Below, in pieces: positions 27,001 through 34,862 of a stretch of 64,000 nucleotides of DNA. Numbering within the stretch: position 1 is the first letter of the stretch; each line of letters starts with the position of its first letter. The DNA lies in assembly GCA_030431255.1 (NCBI GenBank), contig JAUIJL010000002.1:434001-498000 (forward strand), read 5' to 3'. A program made the translations under genes and the position numbers. Origin of the DNA: Thermoanaerobaculia bacterium (GTDB lineage Bacteria; Acidobacteriota; Thermoanaerobaculia; Multivoradales; J023). A model generated the notes under the pieces. It did no database searches, was not told the DNA's origin, and saw only the letters and a list, made by a program, of their open reading frames with translations.

Positions 27001-29687
27001 ATGCGCAGCTCGGCGCCGACTTCCGGCTCCAAGAGCGGTTCTTCCACGTCGTCTTTGGTGGCAAGACTCCGGGCTTCGATCAAATATTGATTTGCTTCGT
27101 GGTAGCTGCCGCGCAGGTTGGCCGAGGTGGCTGCCAAGGTCAGCAAAGAGGCCAAGCTTTCGTCCGACCCGCCGTTGCGAGCCAGCTTCAGGCCCTCTTC
27201 CAGCCAACGCTGCATCTCCGTCAGGCGACGGCTCTTCCAAGCGGTCTCCGCCAGCAGCAGGGTGGCTCGGGCCGCTTTATCGATTTGATTCGCGCGTTCA
27301 AAGGCGCGGGCCGCCCGGCCCGCCTCTTTGACCGCCGCGTCCGGCTTGCCCTTGGCGCTTTGCGCCTCCGCCAGAATGAGCCGCAGATCCCCTTCCGTGG
27401 AGTCGGCGGAAAGATCGTCCTCGGCAAAGTCCAGCGCAACTTGGGCGGCTCGGATGGCGTCGTCCCAACAATAGGCATCCAAGGACTGACGGGCTAACAT
27501 CTGTCCGTATTGGATGGTCTTGTCGACCACATCGCCTTCCGAGAAGTGGTGCACCAGCTGGGAAAGCACCCGTTCCGGACGCTCGCCGTATCTCGCCTCC
27601 AATCGCTCGGCGTGGGTACGGTGCAAACGGCGTCGGCGCCGGCGGGGCAATCGCGCGTAAACCACCTCCCGAACCAGGGCGCTCGAGAACCGCAGCCAAT
27701 CCCCACGGGAGCGATGGTCCTCCTCCAATAGCTCCCGGGAGATCAAGGCGTCGACCGCGTCCTCGAGGTCGTTGCGACCATCCCAAAGGTTTTCCAAATC
27801 TTTGAAATCGAATCGTCGGCCGAGCACCGAGGCGGTGCCCAGGACCTTTTGCAGACCGTCATCCAGACGCTCCAAGCGCGTCTCCACCGCCTGCTGAATG
27901 GTCTCCGGCAGCTCTCCTGAAAGACGGCTGTCGCGGATCAGATCCCAACGGTCCGCCAGCCGTCCGGCATTCAGCTCGCCGCTGTCGGTGAGGGTTCGAA
28001 CCAGCTCTTGGACGAAGAAAGGGTTGCCCTCGGTGGCATCGTAAAGCCTTTCCGCCAGCTCGTCGGTCAGCGCGGGACCGGGGATCAAATATTCCAGCAG
28101 CTCCCGATGAGCCTCCGTATCCAGGGCCTTCAGCTCCAGGTGTAAGGCCGCCTGATCTCCCTCCAAGCCGCGGACCAACGATCTCAAGGGATGGCGCTTG
28201 CCGGTGGCGCTGGGACGATAGGTGCCGATGATCAGGGTCGGCGTGGGGCCCAATCGTCGGAAGAGGTATTGAATGAGCCGGATCGACGCATCCGCCGCAT
28301 GCAGCTGCTCCACCATCAGGATCAACGGCTCGCCCCCGGACATGCGGGTCATGGTGCGGGCGATCAGCTCATAGAGGTGGTTCGGGTCCTCGAGATTGCG
28401 CTCCGCGAGACCCCGGTCGTCGTCGAGGGCGGCGCCGCATAGCTCGGGAATCTCTCCCAACGCGGGAAAGAGGGTCAGCAGCTCGGAGGCGACGTCGGAA
28501 AAATCAGGGGTCTTCGGAGCCGCTACGTGGCTTCCCGTGGAGCTGGTACCGTGCAACCGACGGAAGTAGTCCTGAATCAGCTCGCCGAAAGCTTCGTAGG
28601 CGTACCCCCCTTCGCGGGTCGAGAATCTGCCGTGAAGCACTCGAATCCGCTTGAGACGGGCTTCGTTTTCGAGCTCCCGTAGCAATCTAGACTTGCCCAT
28701 GCCCCGCTCGCCGGAAAGCAGCACCAGCTGGCAATCACCGCCGATCGCCGCCTCGAGGCGGACGCGAAGGGCATCGAGATCCACGGTCCGACCCACGAGC
28801 GGCATCTCTCCCGGGCGCTCGGCACGGCGGCCGATTCGCGGCAGGCGGCGGTCCTCGGTATCGCTCTGGCTCAGGTCCCGCATGTATTCCCGCAGGGCGA
28901 CGGCTAGGTCCTGCCCTCGCTCGATCCGCTCCTCGGGATATTTCGCCATGCAAGCTTGGACCAAAGCCTCGAGCCGAGGGTCGACCCCTTGGGCTTCCAA
29001 GCTTTCGGGCTTTTCATGCACGATGCGATAGAGCACCGTGGCCGGCGAGCCTTCAAAAGGCGGTGAGCCGCTCAGGCACTCATAGAGAATCGTTCCGAGG
29101 GAATAGAGGTCGCTTCGGCCGTCGAGCTCCGACGAGAGAATCTGCTCCGGGCTCAGGTAGGAAAGGGTGCCGGGCAAGTTGCCGGTTTTGGTCAGCCGGG
29201 AGGACGTTCGCGGCAGGGCGAGGCCGAAGTCCATGACCCAAACCCGCGAGACTTTGCCCCGTTCCAGGGACACCATGATGTTCTCGGGTTTGATGTCCCG
29301 ATGCACCACGTGATTGGCGGAGCTGTAATCCAACGCTTCCGCCACTTGGGCGATGATCTCTAGGGTTTCGTCGAGGGGTAAGCGACGCTCCCGCAGGAGC
29401 TGGTGCAGGGTGCGGCCGTGCAAGACCGGCATGACGAAGAAGAGCCAGGTCTCGTGACGACCGAAATCGTAGATCGGAGCGATGGCGGGGTGGTCCAATC
29501 CCGCGACCACTTGCGCCTCCCGCTGAAAACGCTCGACGGCCGCTTCCACCAAGCCGTCGGTGGAGATCATCTTGACCGCGACCTCGCGACCCAAGCGGGG
29601 GTCTTTAGCCCGATAAACGACAGCCATGCCGCCTTTGCCGAGCTCCCCCACCAACTCATAGCGATCCAACAGACGGGTGCCGATCAT
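24072..29687 (-). CDS. Ser/Thr kinase fused to STAND-like ATPase and two family-5 solute-binding domains
   Basis: 1871 residues in one uninterrupted frame. Residues 10-270: Hanks-type kinase with GELGKGGMAVVY, Lys39, HRDIKPEN (Asp131, Asn136) and DFG (Asp153), so probably active. Residues about 297-500: AAA_16/STAND-like ATPase with Walker A GERGMGKS (326-333) and a Walker B-like LILMVEQLHAAD, as in PknK-type proteins. Residues about 600-880: helical, TPR-like. Residues about 890-1375 and 1385-1870: two SBP_bac_5 (DppA/OppA-type) domains, each with the FE(P/T)L start, a YTFQLR.../FRITLR strand followed by F.DG..(V/L)T, and GTGPF. I see no signal peptide or membrane helix, so the binding domains should be cytoplasmic. 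The likely role is sensing a ligand inside the cell and controlling the kinase; this is inference. Confidence 0.9.
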   Translation of the reverse strand: MIGTRLLDRYELVGELGKGGMAVVYRAKDPRLGREVAVKMISTDGLVEAAVERFQREAQVVAGLDHPAIAPIYDFGRHETWLFFVMPVLHGRTLHQLLRERRLPLDETLEIIAQVAEALDYSSANHVVHRDIKPENIMVSLERGKVSRVWVMDFGLALPRTSSRLTKTGNLPGTLSYLSPEQILSSELDGRSDLYSLGTILYECLSGSPPFEGSPATVLYRIVHEKPESLEAQGVDPRLEALVQACMAKYPEERIERGQDLAVALREYMRDLSQSDTEDRRLPRIGRRAERPGEMPLVGRTVDLDALRVRLEAAIGGDCQLVLLSGERGMGKSRLLRELENEARLKRIRVLHGRFSTREGGYAYEAFGELIQDYFRRLHGTSSTGSHVAAPKTPDFSDVASELLTLFPALGEIPELCGAALDDDRGLAERNLEDPNHLYELIARTMTRMSGGEPLILMVEQLHAADASIRLIQYLFRRLGPTPTLIIGTYRPSATGKRHPLRSLVRGLEGDQAALHLELKALDTEAHRELLEYLIPGPALTDELAERLYDATEGNPFFVQELVRTLTDSGELNAGRLADRWDLIRDSRLSGELPETIQQAVETRLERLDDGLQKVLGTASVLGRRFDFKDLENLWDGRNDLEDAVDALISRELLEEDHRSRGDWLRFSSALVREVVYARLPRRRRRRLHRTHAERLEARYGERPERVLSQLVHHFSEGDVVDKTIQYGQMLARQSLDAYCWDDAIRAAQVALDFAEDDLSADSTEGDLRLILAEAQSAKGKPDAAVKEAGRAARAFERANQIDKAARATLLLAETAWKSRRLTEMQRWLEEGLKLARNGGSDESLASLLTLAATSANLRGSYHEANQYLIEARSLATKDDVEEPLLEPEVGAELRIGQLAEITTTDPAVALFRRDKEILSQVFEPLLQVDGDGNYVPRLCRALSSSEDGLVYTFQLRQDLRFSDGTPVTAELVKASLEESARRGPRRTAAVLELVVGGTEFVREEAEEITGLTLAGERDLAVQLKEAHNIFPALLSSFSLSIALRLGNQVLGTGPFVLKRDETAWVLEPNEHGRNRDKVKPSRLWVQAFADSRLMADALRANEIEVARGLMPSDLEDFFHSGRFRNCISETTLPSIAFVLFNARGPRSHERGLRRILAGVIDSRELVWRRMARFALPAMSWIPPGLPGHDAEPQRPRPVDRFDAIASMQDFTPLPVRLKVALDPVFADVYRQVTEAIFSEWSLLGVDIEVEKVSSVPADRDWSGFDLVFSRWLPDYFDPDAYCFGAFHSQAGEFADLVGFPELDKLIEQARRETRIAVRERFYRRLQRLLVHEHLMLPLFHDVEYRVHSPRVDGLETSPRPPFVSYRSMGWLPEGAVRRARPGANRSGRLHIPLPSRFDTLDPADCFVSDNAEVVTTVFETLTCIDEGAAIVPHLAESITADDEAREFRITLREVRFHDGRRLTPRDVRYSFCRLLRSGRTDVESTLLYIEGALAYQVGQVEDLEGIVILSDRELLIRLTQSLAYFPSLMSDPSTAIVPEGATRFDGTWRDGCVGTGPFCLVGLEPGARVELAANPDYWRPELPRSERLVFELGVSPSRVPKDFESGRFQVVGHMSPADLEHFSRMPSYAANLREHPAFATHFLAFNRLQGPLADPTLRTALDRRIRLTAALSLAKLGRMGVPAAGFIPPGLLIREPVPQPSDSIGGERFEGLRLEIALHPLFLDQFYGFWQALSDDLTRSGAELVVRHTNTAEMLEAAARRTVDVVATRWNADAPDPSSFADIFHSDDGILGRLLCHERLDRLIERGRGETDLRARQGIYRELEQILGQEALVVPLFHEQVCWLARPGVEGLRLRYGWPAVAYEELWLKR

Positions 29688-29814
29688 AATTTTTCCAAAC
29701 GGGTACGCCTCTCTGGAATCACTCTAACATGTCCGCCTCCTAAGGCCTGTCGGGCTTCTCGGCCCCAGCCCACCCTATTCTCAGGAGGAAAAGCGTTCTC
29801 GAATGGGGACGACG

Positions 29815-29871
29815 TTCCCAAGAGGAGACAATCTTCCCGAGAAGAGACGACGTTCCCGAGAAGAGACGGGC
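29815..29871 (+). repeat. three tandem 19-base repeats
   Basis: TTCCCGAGAAGAGACGACG-type units at 29815-29833, 29834-29852 and 29853-29871; the first has a few changes. They stand directly before the plus-strand terminator-like hairpin. Confidence 0.75.
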
Positions 29872-29884
29872 CCAAACGAGAACA

Positions 29885-29939
29885 GCCCGCCCCGGCTGGC
29901 GATCCCACATTGGATCGATCACCGGGGCGGGCATTTTTT
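29885..29939 (+). terminator. plus-strand Rho-independent terminator-like hairpin
   Basis: An 11-pair stem GCCCGCCCCGG / CCGGGGCGGGC (29885-29895 with 29922-29932) is followed by six T (29934-29939). The 26-base loop contains its own GATCC/GGATC hairpin. Both flanking genes are on the minus strand, so a plus-strand terminator here has no evident gene to serve. Confidence 0.6.
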
Positions 29940-29974
29940 ACCCCGAGCCCCCCTCGTGGTAAACCCTATAACTT

Positions 29975-30051
29975 GTTTAGACGACTCGTGAGAGTCGAGT
30001 GTTTAGGCGACTCGTGAGAGTCGAGTGTTTAGGCGACTCGTGAGAGTCGAG
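29975..30051 (+). repeat. three tandem 26-base repeats, each a CGACTC-GTGA-GAGTCG hairpin
   Basis: Units at 29975-30000, 30001-30026 and 30027-30051. The unit is GTTTAG(A/G) followed by CGACTCGTGAGAGTCGAG(T). Each unit holds a perfect six-pair inverted repeat with a GTGA loop, and the hairpins are set at constant 26-base spacing. Confidence 0.85.
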
Positions 30052-30058
30052 CGGGAAG

Positions 30059-30089
30059 CACCCAGACCGGGTGTCGGCTCCTGAGAGCC
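30059..30089 (+). repeat. two further hairpins next to the 26-base array
   Basis: CACCC-AGACC-GGGTG at 30059-30073 and GGCTC-CTGA-GAGCC at 30076-30089. They continue the row of hairpins right after the 26-base repeats and the second has a similar tetraloop (CTGA). Confidence 0.6.
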
Positions 30090-30347
30090 ATTGTAGGTAT
30101 CGAGCTTGGTCTGAGCGCGGCCCCACTAAAGGACATCATTTAGCTAAAGCAGATTCCATGCCGGCTCTTCGACCTGGGCTGAAAAATCCAGGAGAGGCCC
30201 CAGAACAGGGGCTGCTTGCGTTTCGGAGAAGCGCTCCGCCCTTCGTCGACAGTCCCAGACGGCGCTCGAACCCGAGGAGATTCTCCACCCCCGGGGAAAA
30301 TTTCCCGGTCTGAGGATGCCCCCACCAAAGCAGCGAGGCGGTCCGGG

Positions 30348-32834
30348 TCAGATATATCCCAACGCTTCGAGGCTCTTGCGGGTTTCCTCGTCGAATTCCA
30401 CCTCGGTTTCCGGTCCCGAAGCGCCCCTGGCCAGCCTTTGCCGCAACAGGCTTTTGAATCGACCGGCTCGCACCGGGTATCGGTCGATCACATCCACCAT
30501 TTCCTTGGAGTCGTTGCGGAGGTCGAAAAGTCGACACCAGACGGGCTCCCCTCCTCGAATCACCGCGATCAGCTTGAACGAGCCGTCGGAGACCGACATC
30601 CGCTCGTCACCGTCGAGGTGCAAGTGGGAGTAGATCAGCCGGTCCGCCGCCGGACGTTGGACGGCGCCGTCGGCTGTGATCCACGCATGTCCCTCCAGAC
30701 CCTGGGGCGGCGACATGTCTAGAGCGGCCAAGAGCGTGGGTAAGACGTCCATATGCTGTGCCTGCTCCGTGAGCCTCTGGGCCGACACCCCGGGGCCGCG
30801 GATCATCCACGGAACGTCCAACGATTCCACATGCAACGCCCTGCCGTGCTCCAGATTTCCGTGCTCCAAAAACTCCTCGCCGTGATCGGAAATCACGGTG
30901 ACCAGGGATCGCGCCAGTCCGAATCGTTCCAGGATCTCGAGGAATCGAGCGAAGGAGGCGTCGGAATAGGCGATTTCCGTGTGGTAGAGCGCCAAGAGCT
31001 GATCCATCAGCTGATCTTCCGCCGGCAACCGACCGGAGCGAATATCGTTGACCACATCCAAGGAAGACGCTGCCAGCTCCTCGGGCACCTCCGGCAATCG
31101 ACGGCGTCTGAAGTCCGCCGGCGGGTCATAGGGCGAGTGGGGATCCAAGATGTGGACCCACAAAAACAACGGTCGATCGTCTTGCCGTTGGCTGAGGAAG
31201 CGCTCCACGACCTGGTTGACCTCTTGAGCCGGAGCCGTCTCCCCCAAATATTCGAAAAATTCGAAACCCTGATCGAAACCGAATGTTTCGGTGATGTTCG
31301 GATTGGTGACGATGGCCGCCGTCGCCCATCCCGAGGCATGCAGGAGCTCGGCCAGGGTCACGAGCCGATCGTCCAACAGATGTTTACGATTCACCGCACC
31401 GTGAACCCGTGGCCAGAGGCCGGTGAAGATCGAAGCCATCGATGCTTTCGTCCACGGCGATTGAGCGGTGAGCTGCTCAAAGACCACTGACTCTTCGGCG
31501 AATTGATCGAAGGTCGGGGTGGCGACCGGGCCCCCTCGGTATCCCAAGCGATCCGCCCGCAGGGTGTCGATGGAATACACCACCAAGGCCTCGGGCGCCG
31601 CTTCACGGTCCGAATCGGAAGGTTCAGCGTCTGATGCCACTGTAGATTCCGCTGCGGCGAGGTCGTCTGTGAAGCCGTCCTCGGCGGCATCTACGTCCGA
31701 GGCACCCTCCGAGACTGTCCGGGCGATCACCGGTAATTCGAGCCGAGCCCCACCTTGCTCCCCTTGCTCACCCAACGCCACCAGCCTCAGCCTCACCCAG
31801 CCGGGATCGGCGCCCAAGAAGACGCGGATCGGGCCAGATTCAGACCAGCCCTTGGCGCGAACGAGGGGCGACCCCGTCTGAGGCGACCCCGTCTCAGGCG
31901 ACCCCGTCTGAGGCGACCCCGTCTCAGGCGACCCCGTCTGAGGCGACCCCGTCTCAGACGACCCCGTCTCGGGCGACCCCGTCTGCGGTAGTTCCGTCTG
32001 CGGTAATACAGTGAGACTCAGCCTACCTTTGCCACGAATCCCCAGATCCGTCTGCAACCAGGCATTCGCCGGCAGCTCAACGAAGAAGTCGGCCCGGCTT
32101 CCCCAAGGCATCCAAATTCGATCGCCCTGGGCTCGCACCCGGCGATCGTCGCCCGGGCTTTTCACGGCTCCCCCCGGTCCGCAATCCGTCTGGGTCGCCT
32201 CACACAACCAGGCACCGTGCAGGGCCGCCGCCAATTGGCGCGCATCTCGCGCTCCGAGGGCCTCTTGCGGGGATCGGCTCCACTGCCAGTGGAGCTTGAG
32301 CAAGCTCGGGCCCTCCTTCAACCGTTCCTCGGGCAGAGCCAAGCGCACCGGACCACGGCTACCGGGCTCGAGGGTGAATTCGTGGATCCGCTCGCCGTTG
32401 AGCTCGACGGTGGCCTGCTGCGGCGGTGAGGAGGGATAGGTGAAAGGCCGAAGATCCAACACCAATACCAAATCTCGGCGTTGGGCGATGGGCAAGCTGA
32501 GCTCGGAAGTCTGCCCGATGCCCCACACAAATCGATCTTGATCCGGTCCCTCGTTCGCCCACCAACCCGAGCCCAGGAATTGTCGGCCGGCCTCGCTACC
32601 GATGCCGAGATTCGCGGGCTCGACCACCGACTCGGCCCATTGCAGCGCGGGCACCAGGTCCAAAGCCGTCTCGAGCTCTACCGGCTCCGGAGATCCGCAA
32701 CCCGTAGGGAGCAACAAACCGACGGCCAACAGGCCATTCAAGGGGCTGAGGTAGGAAGCCAAATGCGAAACGAGCCGTGACCCCGAGGGACCACGGCCGT
32801 TGAGAATTCGGAAGAACCATCGGACGTACGCCAT
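30348..32834 (-). CDS. sulfatase-like hydrolase, lipoprotein with internal repeat
   Basis: 828 residues. An N-terminal hydrophobic segment ends in the lipobox LLPTGC (Cys46). Residues 60-360 are a beta-rich region of unknown role that holds ten or so (E/Q)TGSP repeats (about 279-323). The alkaline-phosphatase-superfamily sulfatase domain begins near 415: YSIDTLRADRLGY (metal Asp), SPWTKASMASIFTG and VISDHGEEFLEHG (metal Asp/His). The position of the formylglycine Cys is a Thr (Thr462), as in many sulfatase-like proteins of unknown substrate, so true sulfatase activity is unlikely. It ends in SLEALGYI, a tail common in this class in Acidobacteriota. Confidence 0.85.
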   Translation of the reverse strand: MAYVRWFFRILNGRGPSGSRLVSHLASYLSPLNGLLAVGLLLPTGCGSPEPVELETALDLVPALQWAESVVEPANLGIGSEAGRQFLGSGWWANEGPDQDRFVWGIGQTSELSLPIAQRRDLVLVLDLRPFTYPSSPPQQATVELNGERIHEFTLEPGSRGPVRLALPEERLKEGPSLLKLHWQWSRSPQEALGARDARQLAAALHGAWLCEATQTDCGPGGAVKSPGDDRRVRAQGDRIWMPWGSRADFFVELPANAWLQTDLGIRGKGRLSLTVLPQTELPQTGSPETGSSETGSPQTGSPETGSPQTGSPETGSPQTGSPLVRAKGWSESGPIRVFLGADPGWVRLRLVALGEQGEQGGARLELPVIARTVSEGASDVDAAEDGFTDDLAAAESTVASDAEPSDSDREAAPEALVVYSIDTLRADRLGYRGGPVATPTFDQFAEESVVFEQLTAQSPWTKASMASIFTGLWPRVHGAVNRKHLLDDRLVTLAELLHASGWATAAIVTNPNITETFGFDQGFEFFEYLGETAPAQEVNQVVERFLSQRQDDRPLFLWVHILDPHSPYDPPADFRRRRLPEVPEELAASSLDVVNDIRSGRLPAEDQLMDQLLALYHTEIAYSDASFARFLEILERFGLARSLVTVISDHGEEFLEHGNLEHGRALHVESLDVPWMIRGPGVSAQRLTEQAQHMDVLPTLLAALDMSPPQGLEGHAWITADGAVQRPAADRLIYSHLHLDGDERMSVSDGSFKLIAVIRGGEPVWCRLFDLRNDSKEMVDVIDRYPVRAGRFKSLLRQRLARGASGPETEVEFDEETRKSLEALGYI
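31867..32001 (-). repeat. coding 15-base minisatellite, nine units
   Basis: Eight near-identical 15-base units (plus-strand form GGCGACCCCGTCTSA) at 31867-31986 and a degenerate ninth at 31987-32001. They keep the frame and encode alternating ETGSP and QTGSP. Alternation of the GA and CA forms suggests the true repeating unit is 30 bases. Confidence 0.9.
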
Positions 32835-32888
32835 GGGCGTATCTTAACCCGCCCGAAGCCCTAGATCTCCGCTAGCTCAGCTCAGCGA

Positions 32889-33485
32889 TCAAGATCCAGC
32901 GGCGGCTTTTACAGCTTCTAGGAGCTCTTCCGTTTTCGGACGTTTGGCGTAGTTCTCATCGACCCGCACATAGGTCGCGGTGCCGGACGGATCCACCACG
33001 ATCGCGGTGGGGTGGGGCAAATCAGCTCCCGGCTTCTTGATGCCGTAGCGGCGGGTCACCTCGAGGTCAGGATCCATCAGGGTCGGGAATTCCAACCCTT
33101 TTTTGGCCCGCATCTTTTCGAGCTTGTCGGCAGGATCGTTGCTGATCACCCAGATTTCCGCATTGAGGTCTTGGAAGGATTTCAGTTGTTCTTGCAGCTT
33201 CCCGAGCTGCGATCTACAGAATGGTCACCAAGTGCCGCGAAAGAAGATCATCACCAGAGATTTCTTATCCTTGAGGTCTTCCAGGCGATAGACCTCTCCG
33301 TCACTGCCGGTGAGCTCAAAGCTGGGCGCCGCTTGGCCCGGGGCGATGCGCTCGGCCTGCTCATCCCCTTCGGCCCAGGCGTGGCCCACACCCAAGGTGC
33401 ATACCAGCAAAGCCGTGACCAGCAGCCACCGGGAAGCGGTGCCCAATCCCGGGCTCGAGCCGCTGGGTTTCAATGGATTCAACAT
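32889..33485 (-). CDS. secreted peroxiredoxin-like selenoprotein (in-frame UGA as Sec)
   Basis: 198 residues if the TGA at 33225-33227 is read as selenocysteine (residue 87). Start at the ATG at 33485, six bases after AAGGAGG; the ATG at 33491 touches the GGAGG and is unlikely. A signal peptide (WLLVTALLVCTLGVGHAWA) precedes an AhpC/TSA-type redoxin domain: APGQAAPSFELTGSDGEVY, LVMIFFRGTW-U-PFC-RSQLGKLQ, EIWVISNDP, FPTLMDPDLEVTRRYGI and HPTAIVVDPSGTATYVR. The TGA replaces the first Cys of the family's WCP(F/Y)C redox motif, the second Cys is kept, and the same frame codes a normal domain end for 86 more residues. A SECIS-like hairpin follows the TGA. Predicted thiol or peroxide redox function in the periplasm. 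A nonsense mutation is the alternative. Confidence 0.87.
33194..33210 (-). promoter_or_regulatory. candidate bacterial SECIS hairpin
   Basis: In the mRNA, 14 bases after the UGA, GCAGCU-CGGGA-AGCUGC forms a perfect six-pair stem with a five-base loop. The loop begins 21 bases after the UGA and has G at its second position. As I recall it, the published bacterial SECIS model asks for a loop 16-37 bases downstream of UGA with a G in its first two positions, which this fits. The bases are also coding (SQLGKLQ). Confidence 0.65.
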
Positions 33486-33740
33486 CAACATCCTCCTTGT
33501 TCAACGTTCCCGCCGACCCGCGACGGGGCGGTTTGCTCACATGCTACGCATCCCATCATACGTCGAAGGATCGAAATCGGTTGTGGGCGGCCGACAGATC
33601 CAGCTGCCGTGCCCAGCTCGATGAAATTTCTGTAAAGCGTCTCTGCCCGCATGGGCCGACCGATAAACTCGGCTTCCATCTCGGGCGCGATGCCCGGGCT
33701 CCCCGCTACCCCCTCTCCCCTGCCCTTGGAGCTTCCAGCC

Positions 33741-34841
33741 ATGGATTTGCACCGTCAACTTCCGCCTCTCCGATTTCCGCGCCTCCAACTATTCCGCCTC
33801 CGATTCCAGCACTTGGGGCTCACCTCCCTCGCGTTGCTCGGGCTGATGGTCGTCTTCACCACCAGCCTCTCGGCCCAAACATCGACCGCCCACCCGACCC
33901 TCGCGGGTGTCCTGGACATGCTCGAAGCCGACATCTCGGATCCGGTCATCATTCGCTGGCTGCACACTGCGGAGCCCTTGAATCGCGCCCTCAGCGCCAC
34001 GGAAATGGTGGCGCTGAGGAAAGCGGGCGCCGGCGACCCCCTGCTCAATGCCCTCTTGGACTTTGCTGCAGAACCACCCAGAGCAGCGTCCGAGCCTTCC
34101 TCCGGAGCCGGCTCCCCGTCATCGGCTTCCGCGACGCAGGCTACGACCCCCGCATCGAATTCAGTGTCCGAGCCCGTGGCGCGACCGTCGGGCTCGTCGG
34201 CAGCCGATAGGTCCCCGAGCTCGGGCACCCCGGTCGACGGCCACGCTGAGGTGACCTTCACCCTCTCTTACTCGCCCTATTTCCTAGAGGATGAGGAGGA
34301 ATGGCAGCTCTATCTCTACCTCAACAGCGAGCCCTTGACCTACGTGCCGTCCTCCGGGCTGACCGGCAAGACCCTCAGCTTCACCCGCTCCCTTCCCGCC
34401 GGTGATCACGAGCTGAGGCTGACCCGAGAGCTGCACGAGCCGGCCAAGAAGGGCAGCACCAAACACCGGGCCCGAGTCGCCGACGTAAAGATTCCTCTTT
34501 CGCTCCAGGCATCCAATCCGGTCGACGTCGAGGTGAAATTCCGCCAAACGTTGCTGAAATCCTACGATCCCATCTCCTACCGGATTTCCCAGGGCGGAAA
34601 AACCGACCTGCGCGAGCAGGTGGGAGGAAATCCCGATCGTTGGCAGGAGGTCTGTGAGGACATCCAGCTGAGCCTCGGAGACGACTCCAAAATAGGTCGA
34701 TCCACCAAACGCCGTTTGAACCAATGCGCTGAGTGGAAAAGTCTTTGGACCGGCTCGACGGTGATCGACAGAGCGCAGGTGCTCAAAGGTCTGGCGCTCT
34801 TCGACTACCGACCTATTCCCCGCGAGCAGGATCTACATTGA
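33741..34841 (+). CDS. exported protein of unknown function
   Basis: 366 residues from the ATG at 33741 (GGAG 10 bases upstream); an earlier ATG at 33651 would add 30 residues before the signal peptide and is less likely. The signal peptide LALLGLMVVFTTSLSAQ is followed by a helical segment (PTLAGVLDMLEADISDPVIIRWL...), a Ser/Pro/Ala-rich linker (about residues 112-165), and a C-terminal beta-rich domain with an acidic patch (LEDEEEWQLYLYLN) and two Cys. It diverges from the selenoprotein gene. I do not recognise the family. Confidence 0.65.
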   Translation: MDLHRQLPPLRFPRLQLFRLRFQHLGLTSLALLGLMVVFTTSLSAQTSTAHPTLAGVLDMLEADISDPVIIRWLHTAEPLNRALSATEMVALRKAGAGDPLLNALLDFAAEPPRAASEPSSGAGSPSSASATQATTPASNSVSEPVARPSGSSAADRSPSSGTPVDGHAEVTFTLSYSPYFLEDEEEWQLYLYLNSEPLTYVPSSGLTGKTLSFTRSLPAGDHELRLTRELHEPAKKGSTKHRARVADVKIPLSLQASNPVDVEVKFRQTLLKSYDPISYRISQGGKTDLREQVGGNPDRWQEVCEDIQLSLGDDSKIGRSTKRRLNQCAEWKSLWTGSTVIDRAQVLKGLALFDYRPIPREQDLH

Positions 34842-34862
34842 GAATCTGGCCCGACCTTACCG

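Larger units (their letters stand above)
29688..30347. other. 660-base hairpin-rich intergenic region
   Basis: No gene I can support lies between the sulfatase stop (30348) and the kinase start (29687). The region holds a triple 19-base repeat, a plus-strand terminator-like hairpin, three tandem 26-base hairpin repeats and two more hairpins, listed separately. An imperfect palindrome near 30291-30308 (CCGGGGAAAATTTCCCGG) may end sulfatase transcription. The kinase promoter should lie near 29690-29780 but no clear boxes were found. Confidence 0.6.

Noticed and set aside
24072-29687. Kinase and binding-domain genes joined by an assembly error
   Set aside because: The frame is continuous for 1871 codons through helical linker sequence with uniform composition, and both binding domains are complete.
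29975-30051. CRISPR array
   Set aside because: The 26-base units are in direct contact with no spacers, and no cas gene is near.
32889-33485. Pseudogene reading of the split peroxiredoxin-like frame
   Set aside because: The only lesion is one TGA at the redox Cys codon; the frame, the second Cys, the domain end, the ribosome site and the signal peptide are intact, and a SECIS-like hairpin follows.
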